A DNA stretch of 47,806 bases from an uncultured Saprospiraceae bacterium (GTDB lineage: Bacteria > Bacteroidota > Bacteroidia > Chitinophagales > Saprospiraceae), in assembly GCA_937951615.1 (NCBI GenBank), contig CALFBH010000127.1, positions 1 to 47,806 on the forward strand, given 5' to 3'. Numbering within the stretch: the stretch's first letter is position 1; each line of letters begins with the position of its first letter. The notes beneath the pieces were generated by a model that saw only the letters and a list, made by a program, of their open reading frames with translations, did not search any database and was not told the origin of the DNA. Shown here one piece after another: positions 34,083-43,639 of the stretch. A program made the translations under genes and the position numbers.

Positions 34083-34170
34083 GTGCATCGCCGTCACCTC
34101 AGATACCACCCTCACCTGCCCAAAAGCCGTACATCCTGCCGATACCAAGTTCTTCAGAATGAATAAATAA
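34081..34170 (+). pseudogene. Remnant of a PAAR-like C-terminal strand
   Basis: Read one frame off the preceding gene, the bases just after its stop encode KCIAVTSDTTLTCPKAVHP and then run to a stop. This follows the relocated-strand pattern GKLVAVxxxxxxCPNA of the three permuted effectors but has no start or body. It looks like debris from a further effector or a recombination scar. The ~150 bp after it, up to the TssE leader, show no gene. Confidence 0.55.
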
Positions 34171-34280
34171 GCCCACAAACAAATACCAATAAAATATTTC
34201 CTAATAAATAACTTGCATGACCAAAAATAAAATGCGAACTTGCCATATTGATTATTATGAGCAACTGTATAAAATCAAGC

Positions 34281-34317
34281 TTTAAACTTAGACTTAATCT
34301 TATACTTAAACTTAAAA
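34281..34317 (+). repeat. CTTAAA-type hexamer repeat abutting the TssE start
   Basis: Words CTTAGA, CTTAAT, CTTATA, CTTAAA, CTTAAA end a few bases before the TssE ATG. No CTGTTAACA element is seen here, so the baseplate genes may use a different promoter or read-through. Confidence 0.75.
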
Positions 34318-34323
34318 ACTATA

Positions 34324-34815
34324 ATGCCCAAATATTACAATATTCCATTTCCTTTTGACCAGATCATAGACAAAAAAAAGCGGATAAAAAAAGATTCGCT
34401 CGAAACGTCTATTCGTTCCAATATTCGCTTTTTGATATTGACACGACTGGGAGAATTTACCTTCGATCCGCAGATGGGCTTTGAAATGTGGGAACACGAT
34501 AAGCGTGTATTTTACCATGAAAAAGAACCCTATTATGAAGAAGCTATCAAGGAAACCTATAAGGGATTACTGGAAAATGCAACAGCAGATAAAAATTTTA
34601 CTGAAAATCTGAAAAGACTGATTACAGAAAACGAAATGCGACTGGAAAATATTAAAGCATCGTTTAATTTTAAAAACGTGGATGGAAATATGTCGGTCTA
34701 TCAGCGCCGAATTAAAATGGTAGTAGAAGGTAGAATCAAGAGCACAGGAAAATTACTCAATCCACCTTTCCAAATGGAAATTTTCTACTCGCCGTTCAGA
34801 GTGGAAAGCAATTGA
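34324..34815 (+). CDS. tssE: T6SS baseplate protein TssE (gp25-like)
   Basis: A 163-residue gp25/TssE-family wedge protein. The signature is SIRSNIRFLILTRLGEFTFD followed by PQMGFEMWEHD, the region that contacts the sheath and TssF. It helps trigger sheath polymerisation in the cytoplasmic baseplate. It is followed by tssF and tssG in order, with a 123-bp palindromic gap before tssF. Confidence 0.9.
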   Translation: MPKYYNIPFPFDQIIDKKKRIKKDSLETSIRSNIRFLILTRLGEFTFDPQMGFEMWEHDKRVFYHEKEPYYEEAIKETYKGLLENATADKNFTENLKRLITENEMRLENIKASFNFKNVDGNMSVYQRRIKMVVEGRIKSTGKLLNPPFQMEIFYSPFRVESN

Positions 34816-34824
34816 CAACTTTAT

Positions 34825-34938
34825 AAGTTCAAGTTTAAGATTAAGTTTAAGTTTAAAAAGGGCGTTGCCGAAGGCAACACTTTGACTTAAGTTTAAATAG
34901 AATTTAATCTTAGACTTAGACTTAATCTTAAACTTAAA
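34825..34938. repeat. Inverted hexamer-word repeat between tssE and tssF
   Basis: AAGTTTAAG-type words (34825-34857) face CTTAATCTTAGACTTAG-type words (34884-34938) around a small hairpin GTTGCCGAAGGCAAC (34864-34878). The right arm ends directly at the TssF ATG, so this could fold into a long hairpin in the transcript. Confidence 0.75.
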
Positions 34939-36777
34939 ATGCCAAAGACCAAGCAGGACATCGTGGAGTCCCTATTATGGGAGGCCGGTTATTATTGGTA
35001 TGATGATAACGAGGATACTGTATCGCCTATAGATCCAGATACATTTGATCCGGCAGTGGATAAAATATTCAAAGCCAATGCAGTTGAAATTGAAAAACTT
35101 TATGCTGAAATAGCAGATTCCCGCAAACGGATCATCAATGGATTGTCCAGAACATTAGTGCCAGACAGTTCCTTATTGCCAGTGCCTGGGGTCACCATTG
35201 GACAGGTAACCTCGAAGTTTTCTCGTATTGAAATTACGCCTGAAGACAGTTTTATAATCTCAGGGCAGGATGACGTGGGCGTACAGCACGATTATTATTT
35301 TACCTCTTTGTTCAGTCATGAATTTCCAAAGGCGTCGATAAAATATATGGTCAGCAACTCGCAGGCGATAGACTATATGGCGAATCCGCCAATGGTCATC
35401 GACAATGAAGTAGATGTACCCTTTTTTAAAAGTACCAAACACATCTGGATAGGACTGGACATTCATCCGAATGTAGAAGCAGATGATAAACTTATTTTCT
35501 TTCTGGGAAATAAAATGCGGAATGAATTTGACCGCGATACCTTTGCTTTTTATTCGGCAAGCTGGTCTATCAATGGAGAGCATGAATTGCCCGTATCTGT
35601 TGGCTTAGAGCATTTTAAAGAAAATGCAGATTCCAACCTGCTGCATATTCTCAATATTCCCGACTCGCACGAACGGGTGATTATGACTCGCTTCAAGGAC
35701 AGTTTTATGACCATCACAAAACTACCTGAAGATATAGATAAACTAAAACGAAAATACCCGCCGATAGACGAAGCAGGGCTGCTCGAAACCCTGCCGGGCA
35801 GAGAAGATTTATTGTGGATTAAACTGGAATTTAAATTGCCGATTCCCAATAAATTTTTCACTAAAAATCCGCTACAGATTAATTGTATTCCGCTCATCAA
35901 CAGAAAACTGGTGACCAATCATGTTGTGAAAGCCAATTACGACAGAATACTATTGCCGATGCCCACACAACACCACTTTTTGTCAGTCAATAAAGTATGG
36001 GATGAGCTTTTGGAGGAACAGGAAACCGGGTATCAGCGAGTGGATCTTTTGAATCCTACAGGACAGCCTGGGTCTTATATGATTAGGAGTGGAGAGAGCG
36101 TCAGACGATTTAATCGACAGGATGCGACCAAACAAATTTACCGATTACTGGAAGTTATTCAGGAAGAACATAATTCTTTTAAAGAGGGAGGCGTGAGTCG
36201 CTTACGCGAAGATTTTAATGTAATTGATAAAGCAATCAATAGAATCAAGGAGGAATTATATGATGAATATTATAATAAAATTGTGAAAACGTCTTATTTC
36301 GCTGTCGCTAATTTTCGTAGAAATACCTATACCCTCTGGTATAATTACTGGGAAACACAAGCCGACGCAGTGAACCAGTTGAAAGATGGAATAGCATTGG
36401 AAATTCGTTCTGTCGATCGGTCGGGAATTAAAGGAAAAACAATTATTCCTTTGCAAAAAGGACGAGGAGAACTTCGGGAAAATGATTATATCAATATCCT
36501 AAAAGAATCTATATTGTCCCGAAATTCAATCGTCACCAAAGGTGATATAGAACAATATTGTCTCAGCAGGTATGCTAGCCTGGTCGAATTGAAAAGTATA
36601 AAACACCACCTGGAATCCAGAGATGGACAGTTTGAGCGTGTCATTCTGGTGACGCTAAAATTAAAACCACATCAGGGGACAGATAAAGAGTCCAAGGATT
36701 TCCTGACGACCCAATTGCAAAATGAACTGAATGCAATGACCAGCTTTATTACACCGATTAAAGTCACTTTCATCTGA
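34939..36777 (+). CDS. tssF: T6SS baseplate protein TssF
   Basis: A 612-residue wedge subunit. The N-terminal part is typical of Bacteroidota TssF (EIADSRKRIINGLSRTLVPD, SSLLPVPGVTIGQV). The middle has the YYFTSLFSHEFP and LPIPNKFFTKNPLQINC IPL-type strands, and the C-terminal half is helical then alpha/beta (VTLKLKPHQG). It forms the TssF2G wedge with TssG around the VgrG hub. Its stop codon shares one base with the TssG start. Confidence 0.88.
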   Translation: MPKTKQDIVESLLWEAGYYWYDDNEDTVSPIDPDTFDPAVDKIFKANAVEIEKLYAEIADSRKRIINGLSRTLVPDSSLLPVPGVTIGQVTSKFSRIEITPEDSFIISGQDDVGVQHDYYFTSLFSHEFPKASIKYMVSNSQAIDYMANPPMVIDNEVDVPFFKSTKHIWIGLDIHPNVEADDKLIFFLGNKMRNEFDRDTFAFYSASWSINGEHELPVSVGLEHFKENADSNLLHILNIPDSHERVIMTRFKDSFMTITKLPEDIDKLKRKYPPIDEAGLLETLPGREDLLWIKLEFKLPIPNKFFTKNPLQINCIPLINRKLVTNHVVKANYDRILLPMPTQHHFLSVNKVWDELLEEQETGYQRVDLLNPTGQPGSYMIRSGESVRRFNRQDATKQIYRLLEVIQEEHNSFKEGGVSRLREDFNVIDKAINRIKEELYDEYYNKIVKTSYFAVANFRRNTYTLWYNYWETQADAVNQLKDGIALEIRSVDRSGIKGKTIIPLQKGRGELRENDYINILKESILSRNSIVTKGDIEQYCLSRYASLVELKSIKHHLESRDGQFERVILVTLKLKPHQGTDKESKDFLTTQLQNELNAMTSFITPIKVTFI

Positions 36778-37811
36778 TGATGATAAGTCAAAAACATAAG
36801 GAAGCAAAATTACTGCTGGATACCATAGCGATCAAGCTGGAAACAGACATTTTGGTGGAGTGTTTTGCCGGGTTATTGGTCAATGGTAAAGTCTTTGAGG
36901 AAGAGGCTATTCATATTCTACCTGCGAGCAATTTTAAGCGAAATTACCGAAATGATATTACAGAAATAGGAAAACAAGAGCTAGAAGAAGAACGACTTAT
37001 CAAGCTTGTGAGTAGTCGAAACAGCATACTCAATTATCTCCCCGAATCTTTTTATGTCAGTCCTGATAATGAATTTAATCTAGATAAGGAGGGAGGGAAT
37101 TACCAAAAAACCGAAAAACGGGAGGCTTATCGGAAAGCATTCCAGAAAAAACTGGACAGTGCCAGAAATTTCTTTAAGCCATTGGAGATAGAGTATAATA
37201 AGGTCAGGGTGCGCCGAGAACTGAAAGAAGTGGATTTATTAGAAGATTATAATCCGCTTTTGAGGGAATTGTGGCAGGGGTTTTCGACCACTACCTCAGC
37301 AGAATGTCGTTTTGTGAGTACACTACATCTACTGCCTTATGTAGTAGGAAATAAAACAAAAACACAGTCCCTTATTGAATATGTCCTGGATAAAAAAGTG
37401 ACTTTAGATTTTGGGATACGCGAAAAAACAAGCCTGCCGAATGAACTTAAGCCAACACTCGGACAGTGCGCACTCGGTTACAATTCTAGTGTTGGAGGGG
37501 ATATTTATGAATATGCACCGATTTGTACTTTTACAGTTAGTGGTTTGGGCAAAGAAGAGTTTTTTGAGTTTCAAAACAAAAAATCTGCATCAGGTATTTT
37601 GTTAGAAAACATTGAAAAATATTATTTCCCACTTGATGTAGAAGTCGCACTTGATTTTGAAGTGACGAAAGAGAAAAAATCAATAAAACTTCCAGGACAT
37701 AGACAGGAATACAAAGTAGCAGTAGACCAGTTTTTCTTAAGCGATAAACTGGAATCTGGTGAAGGCGTTTTAGGATTTAGTACACGACTAGGAGAACCGG
37801 AAGAGGCTTGA
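36777..37811 (+). CDS. tssG: T6SS baseplate protein TssG
   Basis: A 344-residue protein in the conserved tssF-tssG arrangement, starting on the last base of the tssF stop (TGATG). It has an N-terminal helical region (NSILNYLPESFYVS), a long charged middle, a segment FSTTTSAECRFVSTLHLLPY, and a C-terminal beta region (FLSDKLESGEGVLGFSTRLG). Assignment rests mainly on position, size and translational coupling with tssF; the sequence is compatible with T6SSiii TssG. It is the partner of TssF in the baseplate wedge. Confidence 0.8.
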   Translation: MMISQKHKEAKLLLDTIAIKLETDILVECFAGLLVNGKVFEEEAIHILPASNFKRNYRNDITEIGKQELEEERLIKLVSSRNSILNYLPESFYVSPDNEFNLDKEGGNYQKTEKREAYRKAFQKKLDSARNFFKPLEIEYNKVRVRRELKEVDLLEDYNPLLRELWQGFSTTTSAECRFVSTLHLLPYVVGNKTKTQSLIEYVLDKKVTLDFGIREKTSLPNELKPTLGQCALGYNSSVGGDIYEYAPICTFTVSGLGKEEFFEFQNKKSASGILLENIEKYYFPLDVEVALDFEVTKEKKSIKLPGHRQEYKVAVDQFFLSDKLESGEGVLGFSTRLGEPEEA

Positions 37812-37862
37812 AAATGGAATGGTGAAGCATGAATCATCCTGAATTTTAATAATGTTCAGAAT

Positions 37863-37988
37863 GTCGATGGTCGATAGTCCATAGTCGATGGCTGTCATCC
37901 AAAAAAAATGCTCCGTATTTCAGTTTTTTACGCATTTTGCAAAGCAAAATATGAGCTAGAATAATGATTCGGGGAATCATTATTCTAG
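37863..37988. repeat. GTCGATGG word repeat and strong hairpin after tssG
   Basis: GTCGATGGTCGATAGTCC and following words at 37863-37892 recur at 40960-41014. Next come a small hairpin (ATTTTGC with GCAAAAT, 37934-37950) and a perfect 15-bp stem CTAGAATAATGATTC with its complement around GGG (37956-37988). The latter may terminate the baseplate transcript, but no T-run follows. Confidence 0.7.
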
Positions 37989-38050
37989 TGAACCTTTAGC
38001 TTGCGGACGGGCTGGTAGTTTTAAAGCTAAAATAACACACACACATTATA

Positions 38051-38431
38051 ATGGAGAATAAAGAAGTCAAAATTTACAGAATATCACTGATAGCTGCTTG
38101 CCTGTTGATTACAACAGTCGTGTTGGTCGGTTGTCCTATGGTGATCTGTAAGCCGGCACCTCCTAGTTTAGACTGTCCAAAGATGGCAAATTTTACGATT
38201 ATACCGAATAAGACTACTTTTAAAGTCGGAGAGCAAATTCTATTTGAAAACAAGACGCCGGAAGAAGTGAGGGTGAAATGGACACTCGGAGAAGACTATA
38301 CCATAGTGGCTGGAGATACTGATTTGCACAATTTGACGATACATTATACCAGTCCAGGCGAAAAAGAAATTATTCTGACTTTTGATGGAAAAAACGAATG
38401 TTTTGCATCAAGAAAAATTTATATAAAATAA
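38051..38431 (+). CDS. PKD-like lipoprotein, candidate T6SSiii envelope component
   Basis: A 126-residue protein with a membrane/lipoprotein signal (ISLIAACLLITTVVLVGC; lipobox LVGC, Cys 28) and a single PKD/Ig-like beta domain (KTTFKVGEQILFENKT, VRVKWTLGED, YTSPGEKEIILTFDG). It lies between tssG and clpV, 23 bp before the latter. Bacteroidota T6SSiii loci encode lineage-specific envelope proteins, including lipoproteins (TssN-TssR), in place of TssJ/L/M. This could be one of them, but I cannot assign which. Confidence 0.8.
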   Translation: MENKEVKIYRISLIAACLLITTVVLVGCPMVICKPAPPSLDCPKMANFTIIPNKTTFKVGEQILFENKTPEEVRVKWTLGEDYTIVAGDTDLHNLTIHYTSPGEKEIILTFDGKNECFASRKIYIK

Positions 38432-38454
38432 TCAATCATTATTAAACAATTCCC

Positions 38455-40935
38455 ATGTTATCCATCCAAAATTTAGACAGCGGCAGTAAACTCGCCGTAG
38501 AAATCGCCCAAAAAATGGCGAAAGACCACGCACATTCTACCTTTGGCTCGCCGCACCTGCTTATGGCACTGCTTAATGAGCGCGTAGGCATTACCAGCTT
38601 TTTGGCACTGATGGACAAAGACCTCAGCTACCTCAAGGGCTGGGCACAATACCGAATGGATGAATATAAGTCCAAAGGCTTGCCAGAAGACGATCCAGAA
38701 GCTGATGCAGATGTATTAAAAATACTCGATGTCTCTAAGACCTTTATGCTGATGTTCAACCATCTGCGTGTCACGCCACAATGCCTTCTTGCTGCCATCA
38801 CGCGACCAGGAGTAGCTTTCCCAAAAGGACAGATGGGCAGCCTGCGACTAACTGAAGACGAACTAGTGGAAGCAGTGCTGAGTGATTCTGGTGTACAACG
38901 TGCATTAGGTGCAGATAGCAACGGAGAGGGGGAATCGGCAACTGGAAAACCAGGGCATTCTCCTTCTAATACCAAGACATTTTTACAATATTGTATTGAT
39001 AAAATTGCGCTGGCAAAACAAGGAAAAATTGATCCTATTTTTGGGCGAGATAAAGAAATCGGGCAAATGGAAAATATTCTATGCCGACGTACCAAACCCA
39101 ATGTGATTATTACTGGTGAACCTGGAGTTGGTAAAACTGCACTAGTCGATGGTTTTGCCTTGAAGATTGCAAATGGAGAGGTGTCAGAATATTTCAAAGA
39201 CGCCAAACTATACCAATTGGACATCGGCGCATTGGTGGCTGGGGCAGCCTATCGGGGCGAAGTGGAAGATCGATTGAAAAAAATCATTCAGGAAATCAAG
39301 CGCATAGACAAGGTCATTCTTTTTATTGATGAAATTCACATGATATTGAGCAAAGACGGTGGCGCGTCGGGCGTAGCCAATCTACTCAAACCAGAACTGG
39401 CAAGAGGGGAGTTGAATGTGATTGGTGCAACGACGAGCAAAGAATATCGCTTACATCTGGAAAAAGACGCAGCATTTGCACGTCGATTTGATGTCATACG
39501 AGTAGAAGAACCAAGTGTACCTGTAGCCATCACAATGATTAGCGGACTCAAAGATCTTTTTGAAGAACACCATAAATTTGACATCAATGATGAAGCAGTC
39601 GCCGAGACTGCAAAGCTGGCAAAACGCTATTTTCCACAACGTCGCCTGCCCGATTCTGCTATTGACCTGATGGACAGAACCATGTCATCTTTCCGGATTT
39701 TGGAAGACAATTTGCCGGCAAGGCTCGAAAAAGTAAAAGCCACTTACGCAGAAATGCCCAAAGATGCAGAAAGCAAAGAATGGGAAATATTCTGGGAAAA
39801 TTCAGTCAATACATTATCACCATTAGCATTGGAAACAGTTGATATCAAAAAACCTGAACCACAAAGCGAAGCGGCAGAATGGATGGCTTATATTGAAGAG
39901 GTCTTCAAAGCACTGGAACTCGAAGCAGAGAAAAAACGAGAAGAAATCAGTACAGATGACGTAGGTGCAGTAGTGGCAGAGTCTACAGGTATTCCAGTCG
40001 GAAAACTACAAGGCGACGAGCAGAAAAAACTGATGGAACTGGAAAATATACTGACTTCGCAGGTCATTGGTCAGGATCATGCAGCAGTTATTATTTCTAA
40101 AGCCATTAAACGAAGTCGTTCTGGCATGAAAGAAAAGGGCAAGCCGATTGGCAGTTTCTTTTTGGTGGGACCAACAGGGACAGGTAAAACAGAATTGGCA
40201 AAAGTCATTACTGAAGTCCTGTTTAATGATAAAGATAATCTGGTTCGACTCGACATGTCGGAGTATATGGAATCCCATTCTGTGTCGATGCTCAAAGGCT
40301 CGCCTCCAGGTTATGTCGGTTATGAACAAGGCGGTTTATTGGTCAATAAAGTCAGAGAACAACCTTATGCAGTCGTCCTATTTGATGAAATTGAAAAAGC
40401 ACATCCCGATGTTTTCAAAATATTCTTGCAGGTACTTGACGAAGGACAGCTCCACGATACACTAGACAAAAAAGGCAGCTTTGCCGATACGGTCATCATT
40501 TTTACATCCAATGTAGAAAGCGAATGGGTCGTCAGTGAATTTGAAAAAGGCAATGTTCCAGATGAAGACGAACTGAAAGAACGCATGATGAAACGAGGGC
40601 ATTTCAAGCCAGAATTTCTAAATCGACTCGATTCTGTTATTCCGTTTTCTCCATTGTCTAAAGAAAATCTGGTCAAAATTTTAGGGCTTCAGTTGAAGAG
40701 TTTTAAAAAGCTGTTGCGCGAGCAAAAAATCACGCTCGAACTGGCACAGGAAGCCAAAGAGTTTTTGGTAGACAAAGGCTATTCACCTGCCTTCGGTGCC
40801 CGCCCGCTCAAGCGAATGATAGATATTTATCTGGGCGACAAAATCTCTGATATGATTATCACAGGAGAGGTTGTAAAAGGACAGCATATTACAGTAAGTA
40901 TGGAAAATGAAGCCTTAGCTTTTGCTGTGAAATGA
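38455..40935 (+). CDS. clpV: ClpV/TssH AAA+ sheath-recycling ATPase
   Basis: An 826-residue Clp/HSP100 protein. Residues 1-150 are the double Clp-N domain. AAA+ module 1 has Walker A GEPGVGKT (from Gly 221), Walker B LFIDEIHMI and GATTSKEY. Module 2 has Walker A GPTGTGKT (from Gly 572), Walker B VLFDEIEKAHPDVFKIFLQV, and a C-terminal FGARPLKRMID sensor-2 segment. The ClpB-type middle coiled coil is very short, as expected for ClpV. It dismantles the contracted sheath after firing. It is adjacent to the baseplate genes and last in the T6SS block. Confidence 0.92.
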   Translation: MLSIQNLDSGSKLAVEIAQKMAKDHAHSTFGSPHLLMALLNERVGITSFLALMDKDLSYLKGWAQYRMDEYKSKGLPEDDPEADADVLKILDVSKTFMLMFNHLRVTPQCLLAAITRPGVAFPKGQMGSLRLTEDELVEAVLSDSGVQRALGADSNGEGESATGKPGHSPSNTKTFLQYCIDKIALAKQGKIDPIFGRDKEIGQMENILCRRTKPNVIITGEPGVGKTALVDGFALKIANGEVSEYFKDAKLYQLDIGALVAGAAYRGEVEDRLKKIIQEIKRIDKVILFIDEIHMILSKDGGASGVANLLKPELARGELNVIGATTSKEYRLHLEKDAAFARRFDVIRVEEPSVPVAITMISGLKDLFEEHHKFDINDEAVAETAKLAKRYFPQRRLPDSAIDLMDRTMSSFRILEDNLPARLEKVKATYAEMPKDAESKEWEIFWENSVNTLSPLALETVDIKKPEPQSEAAEWMAYIEEVFKALELEAEKKREEISTDDVGAVVAESTGIPVGKLQGDEQKKLMELENILTSQVIGQDHAAVIISKAIKRSRSGMKEKGKPIGSFFLVGPTGTGKTELAKVITEVLFNDKDNLVRLDMSEYMESHSVSMLKGSPPGYVGYEQGGLLVNKVREQPYAVVLFDEIEKAHPDVFKIFLQVLDEGQLHDTLDKKGSFADTVIIFTSNVESEWVVSEFEKGNVPDEDELKERMMKRGHFKPEFLNRLDSVIPFSPLSKENLVKILGLQLKSFKKLLREQKITLELAQEAKEFLVDKGYSPAFGARPLKRMIDIYLGDKISDMIITGEVVKGQHITVSMENEALAFAVK

Positions 40936-40959
40936 GGCAATAGTCGATTAATTATTTGG

Positions 40960-41014
40960 GTCGATGGTCCATAGTCGATGGTCGATAGTTGTTTCTTAAC
41001 TATGGACTATCGAC
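40960..41014. terminator. Word-repeat hairpin between convergent clpV and cmk
   Basis: GTCGATGGTCCATAGTCGAT and following words (40960-40990) face AACTATGGACTATCGAC (40998-41014). It lies between convergent genes, so a bidirectional terminator is likely. Confidence 0.6.
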
Positions 41015-41020
41015 AAATAA

Positions 41021-41695
41021 CTAAGCTATCCTCATATTGACTAAAGCAAGGCACATCGCCAATTGCTCTTCCTGCGTGATATTGGAATTGTCGATCACCA
41101 CAGCATCCTTAGCCTGTCGAAGTGGACTATCATCGCGGGTGGAATCTATATGGTCGCGGTGTTGCAGATTTTTGGCAACAGCTTCCGGAGTAAGGGATCG
41201 ATCTTGGTTTTGAAGTTCAGTGAGGCGGCGTTGTGTGCGTACTTCAAGACTGGCAGTCATGAAAAATTTGAGTTTTGCATCAGGAAATACAACAGTTCCA
41301 ATATCGCGTCCATCTAAAATAACGCCTTTTTGTTGCCCCATTTCTCTTTGTTGCTTGACCATCGCACGGCGCACAGCAGAGACGGTTGCTACTTCACTGA
41401 CCCATTCACTGACATACATTTTCCTGATTTCTTCCTCTATATTTTTACCATTGAGGAAAGTCGTATTTTTTTTATCTAGGATTTGGAAACGAATGTTTAT
41501 ATCATCCAGTGCCTGCATAACAGACGGCTCATCTTTTATATTCACCTTGTTTTCAAGAAAATATAAAGTAACAGCGCGATACATCGCTCCAGTATCGATA
41601 TAAATGTAATCCAATGATTTGGCAAGTGCTTTGGCGAGTGTGCTTTTGCCACAGGAAGCAAAGCCATCAACAGCGATAATGATTTGAGTTTCCAT
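41021..41695 (-). CDS. cmk: Cytidylate kinase
   Basis: A 224-residue (d)CMP kinase that makes CDP from CMP and ATP. It has the P-loop GFASCGKSTLAKAL, IDTGAMYRAVTLYFL, ILDGRDIGTVVFPDAKLKFF, and the RQAKDAVVIDNSN C-terminus. ATG 41695 is chosen over the GTG two codons earlier. Normal length and intact motifs; a housekeeping gene marking the end of the T6SS region. Confidence 0.95.
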   Translation of the reverse strand: METQIIIAVDGFASCGKSTLAKALAKSLDYIYIDTGAMYRAVTLYFLENKVNIKDEPSVMQALDDINIRFQILDKKNTTFLNGKNIEEEIRKMYVSEWVSEVATVSAVRRAMVKQQREMGQQKGVILDGRDIGTVVFPDAKLKFFMTASLEVRTQRRLTELQNQDRSLTPEAVAKNLQHRDHIDSTRDDSPLRQAKDAVVIDNSNITQEEQLAMCLALVNMRIA

Positions 41696-41760
41696 CGCCA
41701 CAAAGATAACAGACTTTTTTTCAATTACCAGTCACTAATCACTAATTCCCGAGTACTAAA

Positions 41761-43278
41761 CTATTCCTTCTTCAGTCGTTCAATAATCATGTCCCAGAGT
41801 TTTTCATAAGGAATAACTTCAAGCTCAGTGATTAAGCCGCGATAAGTAAAAGGGGTTTCTATCAGTTTTTCATAATACTTATCCGTATTCGTCATATTGT
41901 CGGGATTGAAATCAGCTCGCATCAGTTGTTGAAGCAGGCGAATAAACTGTATGACCCGATTAAACTCTTCTTTTTTCAATTGGCGATTGGCATATCCTTT
42001 CAGGCGGTCAATACGTTCTGCAACGGCATTAAAACTGCGCTTTTCAAGCAGGAACAACATTTGCGCAACGACTTGAAGCACTGTGAAAATACGCTGGTCT
42101 TTTGGATATAAAATAGGGTCATTAAGAAAACGAGAAAGCCGGAAATTTTTGCGCCGTTGTGCCCGAAGTACGGGACTGGAAGCCGCCTGACTTTCAATGA
42201 TATAATTCAGATAAACATCATAAATTTTCCATTTTTCTTTTTGATGTCCAGTGAGCTTTCTGAATTTTGAATTACTGGTCGTCCGGTTATAAATCGCTAC
42301 TGCCTGAATATAATTTTCGGTATGTAAGGCGATTAACAGATAGTATTCCATAAATTCAAACCAATTCTGGCTGCCTTCTGGAAAGGACTGCAAAGCTTTT
42401 TCGGCATTTTCGCGTCCACGCGCAAAATCACGCATGTGTAGGTGAGCCGACATCTTTTTCAATTGAAAAGTAGCCAGTTTGTCATCCTGATAATAGAGTG
42501 GATTATCCTCAATGTATTTTTCAGCTTGTTCGCAGACGGTCAGTCCGCTTGTATAATCTGCCAGCATTTCATAACGATATACCCAAACCAAGTACATGTT
42601 ATAAATGATAATCGGGGAATCAAAAGTTTCAGATAAGCCGACCAGTGCCTCGCAATACACATCAATTCTTTCTTCTAAATTAGAATTTTTGGAAGGTGGT
42701 TTATGATAATTCATGACCACCCGCTGATATAATTCTTCTGAGCGTATTTCTGCATTCAATACATCTTGATATTGTTTGCTATGTTGGTCATAAGTTTCGT
42801 AACCTTTTTCGTCACCTTCACGGGCGCAGTGTTCCCGCAATATCCTCGAACAATTGACAATCACATCAGCAAATTTAAATTTGAGCGCAATGGTCAATAT
42901 TTGCCGGGCCAAAGCGGCTGCCGTGAGATGCGCCTCATTCGACAATAGGATTTTTACCAAAGTCCAGTCCTTATTGCAGGAATAATAAGCCCGATCATAA
43001 CCAGAGGCGGATGGACGATTGACATCGAGAAAAAATAATGTATTCAGTAGGCGTTTCCTGAAACGAGATTTCAATTGCCGATACTTATCATCAGTAGGTG
43101 CGCAGGCGTATAAAAAAGAAGCCGCATCTCGGTCATTCTTGAATTTATTGGCCATCAGAGCCTCATAAAATTCATTGAATTTGCTATTTTTGTGTTTGAG
43201 CGAATGATCGTCAAAAATTTCAATCTTCCTAACTTTCTTTTTCGTGACAATCTTTGAAATCTCTATTAAATTCTTCAT
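41761..43278 (-). CDS. Helical-repeat protein of unknown function
   Basis: A 505-residue soluble, almost all-helical protein. It opens with a basic stretch (KKKVRKIEIFDDHSLKHKNS). The remainder looks like TPR-type or solenoid helices (ALARQILTIALKFKFADVIV, TVCEQAEKYIEDNPLYYQDD). It has no enzymatic motif, signal peptide or membrane segment. It is transcribed in the same direction as cmk with a 65-bp gap. It may be a scaffold or regulator; no family name can be given. Confidence 0.8.
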   Translation of the reverse strand: MKNLIEISKIVTKKKVRKIEIFDDHSLKHKNSKFNEFYEALMANKFKNDRDAASFLYACAPTDDKYRQLKSRFRKRLLNTLFFLDVNRPSASGYDRAYYSCNKDWTLVKILLSNEAHLTAAALARQILTIALKFKFADVIVNCSRILREHCAREGDEKGYETYDQHSKQYQDVLNAEIRSEELYQRVVMNYHKPPSKNSNLEERIDVYCEALVGLSETFDSPIIIYNMYLVWVYRYEMLADYTSGLTVCEQAEKYIEDNPLYYQDDKLATFQLKKMSAHLHMRDFARGRENAEKALQSFPEGSQNWFEFMEYYLLIALHTENYIQAVAIYNRTTSNSKFRKLTGHQKEKWKIYDVYLNYIIESQAASSPVLRAQRRKNFRLSRFLNDPILYPKDQRIFTVLQVVAQMLFLLEKRSFNAVAERIDRLKGYANRQLKKEEFNRVIQFIRLLQQLMRADFNPDNMTNTDKYYEKLIETPFTYRGLITELEVIPYEKLWDMIIERLKKE

Positions 43279-43639
43279 CGGTTGATTTATTTTGGCTTAG
43301 TCAAAGCTACAACAAAATTCTTTAAAATACCAATTTTGATGTCACATATATACGTTGATATCCGTCAGGATGTTTCAGTAAATAAATACAGTAAATAAAA
43401 GTTTATTTGCAAAACTGTATTCTAGAGGTATTTAGAATATTGCTTTAATATAATATTTTATTTTGTGTTTTATTTGGGGGGCAAAAAAGAGGACTAATCT
43501 AGCAGTCCTTTGCTTTTTAGGTGACACCAATTTTGTAAAAAAAACAGCTTTACCCTGTCTCATTTTTCAAGGATAGTTAATATGTATATCGTGAAGCTGT
43601 GTTTACTTGGTATATTTGTTGGTAAAGAAAAATAAACTA
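43279..43639. other. Divergent intergenic region with an orphan terminator-like hairpin
   Basis: A 361-bp gap between divergent genes. It holds a stem AGGACT/AGTCCT (43490-43508) with outer GCAAA/TTTGC pairing followed by TTTTT, although no plus-strand gene precedes it. The rest is A/T-rich promoter-like DNA with no visible ORF. Confidence 0.5.

Noticed and set aside
34265-34295. CTGTATAAA upstream of TssE as a sixth regulon promoter
   Set aside because: Lacks the TTAACA core and has no ATGTA at the expected distance.
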